From: an uncultured Faecalibacterium sp.
GTDB lineage: Bacteria; Bacillota; Clostridia; Oscillospirales; Ruminococcaceae
Assembly: GCA_937915335.1 (NCBI GenBank)
Contig: CALDLZ010000304.1
Span: 1 to 8,170, forward strand
Length of the DNA stretch: 8,170 nucleotides
Direction of reading: 5' to 3'
Part shown: one piece after another, positions 5,877 through 8,170 of the stretch
Layout: every line of letters begins with the position of its first letter
Numbering within the stretch: the stretch's first letter is position 1
Position numbers and translations under genes: made by a program
The notes under the pieces: generated by a model
Told to the model about the DNA's origin: nothing
The model's input: the letters and a program-made list of their open reading frames with translations, nothing else
The model's database searches: none

Positions 5877-6077
5877 ATGGCGGATATTACAAGGCTTGGT
5901 GAGATCGCCATGCCGAAACTGAGTGACAACATGGCCCCGGAGGACCGGCGAAGCATCAACAACTACCTGATGCAGCTGAGAGACCAGATGATGTACATGA
6001 TGCAGAACCTGGACGAGACGAATTTCAGCGACACCATGCGGGACAAGCTGGTGTCCATGGGGCTGAAGGTGGAGTAA
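5877..6077 (+). CDS. Small helical phage protein of the tail/ejection region
   Basis: This 66-residue protein reads MADITRLGEIAMPKL, then an 'EDRRSINNYLMQLRDQMMYMMQNLDETNF' stretch and a short C-terminal helix. Small proteins with an 'I.NYL.QLR.Q..YM.QNLD..N' core are frequent between connector and tail-tip genes in Firmicutes prophages, but I know no firm function for them. The core is probably one amphipathic helix rich in Met, suited to oligomer or membrane contact. AAGGAG (5865-5870) fixes the start. The gene is isolated on both sides by repeat-containing gaps. Confidence 0.8.
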   Translation: MADITRLGEIAMPKLSDNMAPEDRRSINNYLMQLRDQMMYMMQNLDETNFSDTMRDKLVSMGLKVE

Positions 6078-6106
6078 AGCGAACGCTTATACCGGAAGCG
6101 GGCTCG

Positions 6107-6152
6107 CCCTCTCAGTCACGCTATGCGTGACAGCTCCCCCAAAGGGGGAGCC
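6107..6152 (+). repeat. Intergenic palindromic repeat element (copy F)
   Basis: CCCTCTCAG is followed by a 7-bp hairpin, GTCACGC (6115-6121), TAT, GCGTGAC (6125-6131), and an 8-bp hairpin, GCTCCCCC (6133-6140), AAA, GGGGGAGC (6144-6151). This is the most perfect copy in the window. It starts 29 nt after a stop codon. GGAGCC (6147-6152) can also pair with GGCTCC just downstream (6159-6164), giving an alternative fold. Confidence 0.88.
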
Positions 6153-6197
6153 AAGAGCGGCTCCGGGTGAGCGAAAATGAAAGGAGACAGTGAGAAG

Positions 6198-6980
6198 ATG
6201 GCAAGAGGAAAGTTGTGGGAGTACCTGATCCCGGGGCACAACGTGGGCCTGATGTTGGGAGATGTCTGGGACGGCCTTACCGGAAACAGCAGCAAGAACG
6301 AGGGCACCGGCGTGCTGGGAACCAGAAACAACAGCTCCAGCAGCTCGAGCAACAGCTACCAGTACGCCCAGAGCAATGACCGGGTGAGCAGTGCCAGAAG
6401 CAACCTGGATTACATCAAGAGCCAGCGGCCCGGGGATTATCAGAGTGAGTACGCCAGCCAGATCAGCGGTACGCAGAGCCAGTTGGACAAGATGAACAAG
6501 GACGGCTTTTCCTACGATTACACCAAGGACGCCGCCTACCAGCAGTACAAGAACCAGTACACCCGGGGCGCTGAGATGGCCAGCGAGGATGCCACGGCCA
6601 GGGCTGCGGCCCGCAGCGGCGGCTACGGCAACAGCTGGGGCACTTCCAGCGGGCAGACCGCCTATCAGAGCACGATGGCCGGGCTCTCGGACGCGGCGGA
6701 CAGCCTGTACAGCCAGGCCTACAACGAGTACACCACGAAAAAGAGTGACCTGAGCAACCGGCTGAGTGCTTTGCAGCAGCAGGAAAGTCTGGCACAGGAT
6801 GCCTACAACACCCGCCTGAACAACTACTACGGCCAGCTGAACAACGCCCAGGCTGAATACGCCAACGCCGTGGGTGCCAACCAGCAGAAGGAAGCGAACA
6901 ATACCAGCTTCTGGGGAAATCTGGGCAGCATTGCGGCCTCGGCCCTGCCGTGGGTGCTGAAGGCGTTTGGCGTGTTGTGA
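6198..6980 (+). CDS. Ejection-type internal virion protein (first of two adjacent)
   Basis: This 260-residue protein is Ser/Asn/Gln/Ala-rich. In order: a short N-terminus (MARGKLWEYLIPGHNVGLML), a Ser-rich linker (46-53), RPGDYQSEYASQI (77-89), FSYDYTKDAAYQQYKNQY (104-121), an Ala-rich segment with GGYGNSW (141-147), a long helical region with Gln/Asn repeats (about 165-235), and a hydrophobic C-terminus (LGSIAASALPWVLKAFGVL, 242-260) that could insert into membrane. 'YQQYK.QY...A..GGYGNS' is a pattern I recall from gut Firmicutes phages near tail genes; an ejection or tape-measure-like role is inferred. The start at 6198 is preferred because AAGGAGA (6180-6186) lies 11 nt upstream; the in-frame ATG at 6177 (7 codons longer) has no ribosome binding site. 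Confidence 0.7.
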   Translation: MARGKLWEYLIPGHNVGLMLGDVWDGLTGNSSKNEGTGVLGTRNNSSSSSSNSYQYAQSNDRVSSARSNLDYIKSQRPGDYQSEYASQISGTQSQLDKMNKDGFSYDYTKDAAYQQYKNQYTRGAEMASEDATARAAARSGGYGNSWGTSSGQTAYQSTMAGLSDAADSLYSQAYNEYTTKKSDLSNRLSALQQQESLAQDAYNTRLNNYYGQLNNAQAEYANAVGANQQKEANNTSFWGNLGSIAASALPWVLKAFGVL

Positions 6981-6981
6981 G

Positions 6982-7012
6982 GACAGCCCCCCTAATAGTG
7001 GGGCCCTTGGCA
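6982..7012 (+). repeat. Partial repeat element after the first ejection-type gene (right half of copy B type)
   Basis: GACAGCCCCCCTAATAGTGGGGCCCTTGGCA is split here only by the line limit of the record: GACAGCCCCCCTAATAG (6982-6998) then TGGGGCCCTTGGCA (6999-7012). All 31 nt match 966-996 exactly, 6 kb away. The CCCTCTCAG start and first hairpin are absent. It begins 1 nt after the TGA stop at 6978-6980. Confidence 0.85.
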
Positions 7013-7059
7013 AAACGGTGATGGCCCTGCGGGAAAATGAAAGTAGAAGGGAGAACAAA

Positions 7060-7221
7060 ATGTTATTTGATACCTTACGGAGAAAGAACCAGGCGGAGCA
7101 GGAAGAACGGGAATGGAACGCCAACCGCCCGGCGGACTATGTGAGCCAGAACAAGGACGCAATGGACAGCTTGACCGGGCAGATCGGCAGCGGGTTCGAC
7201 TGGGACACCAGCAGGCTTTGA
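7060..7221 (+). CDS. N-terminal piece of a second ejection-type protein, ended by a frame break
   Basis: The 53-residue frame reads MLFDTLRRKNQAEQEE, then RPADYVSQNKDAMDSLTGQI and GSGFDWDTSRL before TGA at 7219-7221. AGAAGGGAG (7045-7053) lies 6 nt before the ATG, a good start; the in-frame ATGs further upstream (6967, 7021) are not preferred. RPADYVS...L...GFDWD parallels RPGDYQS...L...GFSYD in the preceding protein, which suggests the two genes are paralogous at the N-terminus. The piece is much too short for such a protein, and coding continues at once in the -1 frame (cag gct ttg from 7212). It is therefore best read as the 5' part of one gene with a one-base loss, a sequence error, or a recoding site. 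No classical X-XXY-YYZ slippery heptamer is seen at the junction. Confidence 0.7.
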   Translation: MLFDTLRRKNQAEQEEREWNANRPADYVSQNKDAMDSLTGQIGSGFDWDTSRL

Positions 7222-8170
7222 GCGGCATTGACAACGCCGTGCCCGGCCTGCGGAGCCAGGCGCTGAGCCAATACCAGAACCAGCAGAACAGCCTTTTGAC
7301 GGCGCTTTCCGGCATGGCCAACACCGAGGCCCTTGACCGGAGCGCTTACGGGGCGAACTTTGCCAATTACGAGAACCAGCAGGCCTTTCTTGCCAACCAG
7401 AGCCAGCAGGCCCGGAACGAGAACGACAATTACTGGAACAACTTATGGAACCAAATCAAAAACGTAGGGAATATCGCCAAGACGGCCTACGACGGGTACA
7501 TGGGGTATACCTACCAGCAGGAACTCCTGGAAATGCAGAAACAGCAGCAGAAATTGCAGGATGCGCAAATGCTGAACAATCTCTTTGCAGTGAACCCGGA
7601 TATGGCAAGACAAATCGCCCAGGAGGATGGGTACGATTCCAGTATCTTCGATAATTATTCTGTGGATGGCCCCGTGACCCGTGCAGAAAAGGCAAACGCT
7701 TACCTGAATGGCACACAGCTTCTGGGCAGCGGCTATGTGGATGCAGCCGGGAATTATGCCAGCTTATTTGGTGTTGACCCCAGTTCCCTGGGCAGCTATA
7801 CGGATGCTGCAAATCTGGCATTTGACGACTGGGCAAGACGGCAGATGTTCACGAAATCTTTGTCGGGAACATCGGGGAGCAGCGGCCGGAGTTCCGGCAG
7901 CTCGGGCAGCTCCGGCAAGAGCGGCAGCGGGTGGACAAACAGCGAACTGCGCAACCTGATGAAAGACCGAAACGAGGTTGCTGCCAAGGGCGGGGATACC
8001 AGTTGGTACGACAATATCCTTGCGGAGGCCGGTTATCCGGTTGACAGTGGCCAGACGAGCACGAAAAGCACGGGAAAGAGCGCATACAACGGAAACAACC
8101 CGAGTACTGGCGGCTTGCTGGCACTTTCGGGCAGTGCCGGAAAATATGGCAGCAATCAGACGGCAGTAGA
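7212..8170 (+). CDS. Main part of the second ejection-type virion protein, open to the window edge
   Basis: This frame runs without a stop from 7212 to the end of the window, so it is 3'-partial and about 319 residues are visible. It starts QALSGIDNAVPGLRSQALSQ, then shows Gln/Asn-rich helical sequence (YQNQQNSLLTALSGMAN, YENQQAFLANQSQQ), an aromatic patch (DNYWNNLWNQIKNVGNIAKT), YMGYTYQQELLEMQKQQQKL, a globular part (NPDMARQIAQEDGYDSSIFD), a Ser/Gly linker (about 7858-7930) and WTNSELRNLMKDRNEV. It continues the 7060-7221 frame after a -1 step: ...FDWDTS then QALSG. The first in-frame ATG, at 7314, has no ribosome binding site, so independent initiation is unlikely. Content and position suit an internal or ejected virion protein; no catalytic domain is recognised in the visible part. 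Confidence 0.75.

Noticed and set aside
747..7012. Repeats as a CRISPR array
   Set aside because: Copies are hundreds to thousands of bases apart, some lie within coding sequence, the arms vary and there are no regular spacers.
6087..7124. 345-residue open frame on the - strand over the first ejection-type gene
   Set aside because: It is a complementary-strand artefact of GC-rich coding sequence. It is Val/Gly/Ala-rich without pattern and spans two repeat elements and an intergenic gap.
7228..7233. TTGACA inside the second ejection-type gene as a promoter
   Set aside because: It encodes part of a continuous protein frame and no -10 box follows in the GC-rich downstream sequence.
7978..8169. 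Short + strand frame at the right edge
   Set aside because: It is an Arg-rich shadow of the longer frame that is open from 7212 to the edge.

Overview
The window is about 8.2 kb of GC-rich tailed-phage DNA, either a prophage or a free phage. Every supported gene is on the + strand. It covers part of the late virion module: the end of an upstream head protein (possibly portal), a Prp-like protease joined to a scaffold, an N4-gp56-family major capsid protein, a small post-capsid protein, a head-tail adaptor-like protein, a large propeller-like tail/connector protein, a small linker protein, and two adjacent ejection-type proteins. The last of these runs off the right edge. The high GC, strong AGGAGG-type ribosome binding sites, protein style and dispersed palindromic repeats suggest a gut Firmicutes host, most likely Oscillospiraceae/Ruminococcaceae (Faecalibacterium-like). 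The host call is an inference from memory of such genomes, not a search result.

Layout. Positions 2-592 and 420-1847 overlap out of frame, and coding character switches frame near 405-420. The 420-1847 product reads as Prp-like cysteine protease, then an NLQLFA motif, then an acidic linker, then a classical scaffold. The same type of motif (LDLQMFA) lies at the N-terminus of the capsid protein at 1945-2973. In Staphylococcus aureus, Prp cuts ribosomal protein L27 and phage 80alpha capsid and scaffold proteins at motifs of this kind, so the two proteins probably share one maturation step. Genes at 2988-3206, 3344-3736 and 3738-5678 follow, with a likely intrinsic terminator at 3285-3328. Genes at 5877-6077, 6198-6980 and 7060-8170 complete the window. 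The last one is broken by a frame change near 7210-7221, and its main part is an open frame reaching the window edge without a stop.

The most striking signal is a family of palindromic repeat elements with the plan CCCTCTCAG - variable hairpin - CAGCTCCCCC - loop - GGGGGAGCC. There are at least seven whole or partial copies (747-791, 942-996, 1848-1920, 3210-3282, 5679-5865, 6107-6152, 6982-7012), all in the same orientation as transcription. Five sit in intergenic gaps, often starting right at a stop codon, and two lie in frame inside the scaffold coding sequence. Between copies the hairpin arms change together, which keeps pairing. One copy carries a 120-nt insert with three hairpins of its own. 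With the two frame disruptions, this suggests a phage region colonised by a host-type repeat family and possibly decaying. Single-base sequence errors could explain the frame breaks instead.
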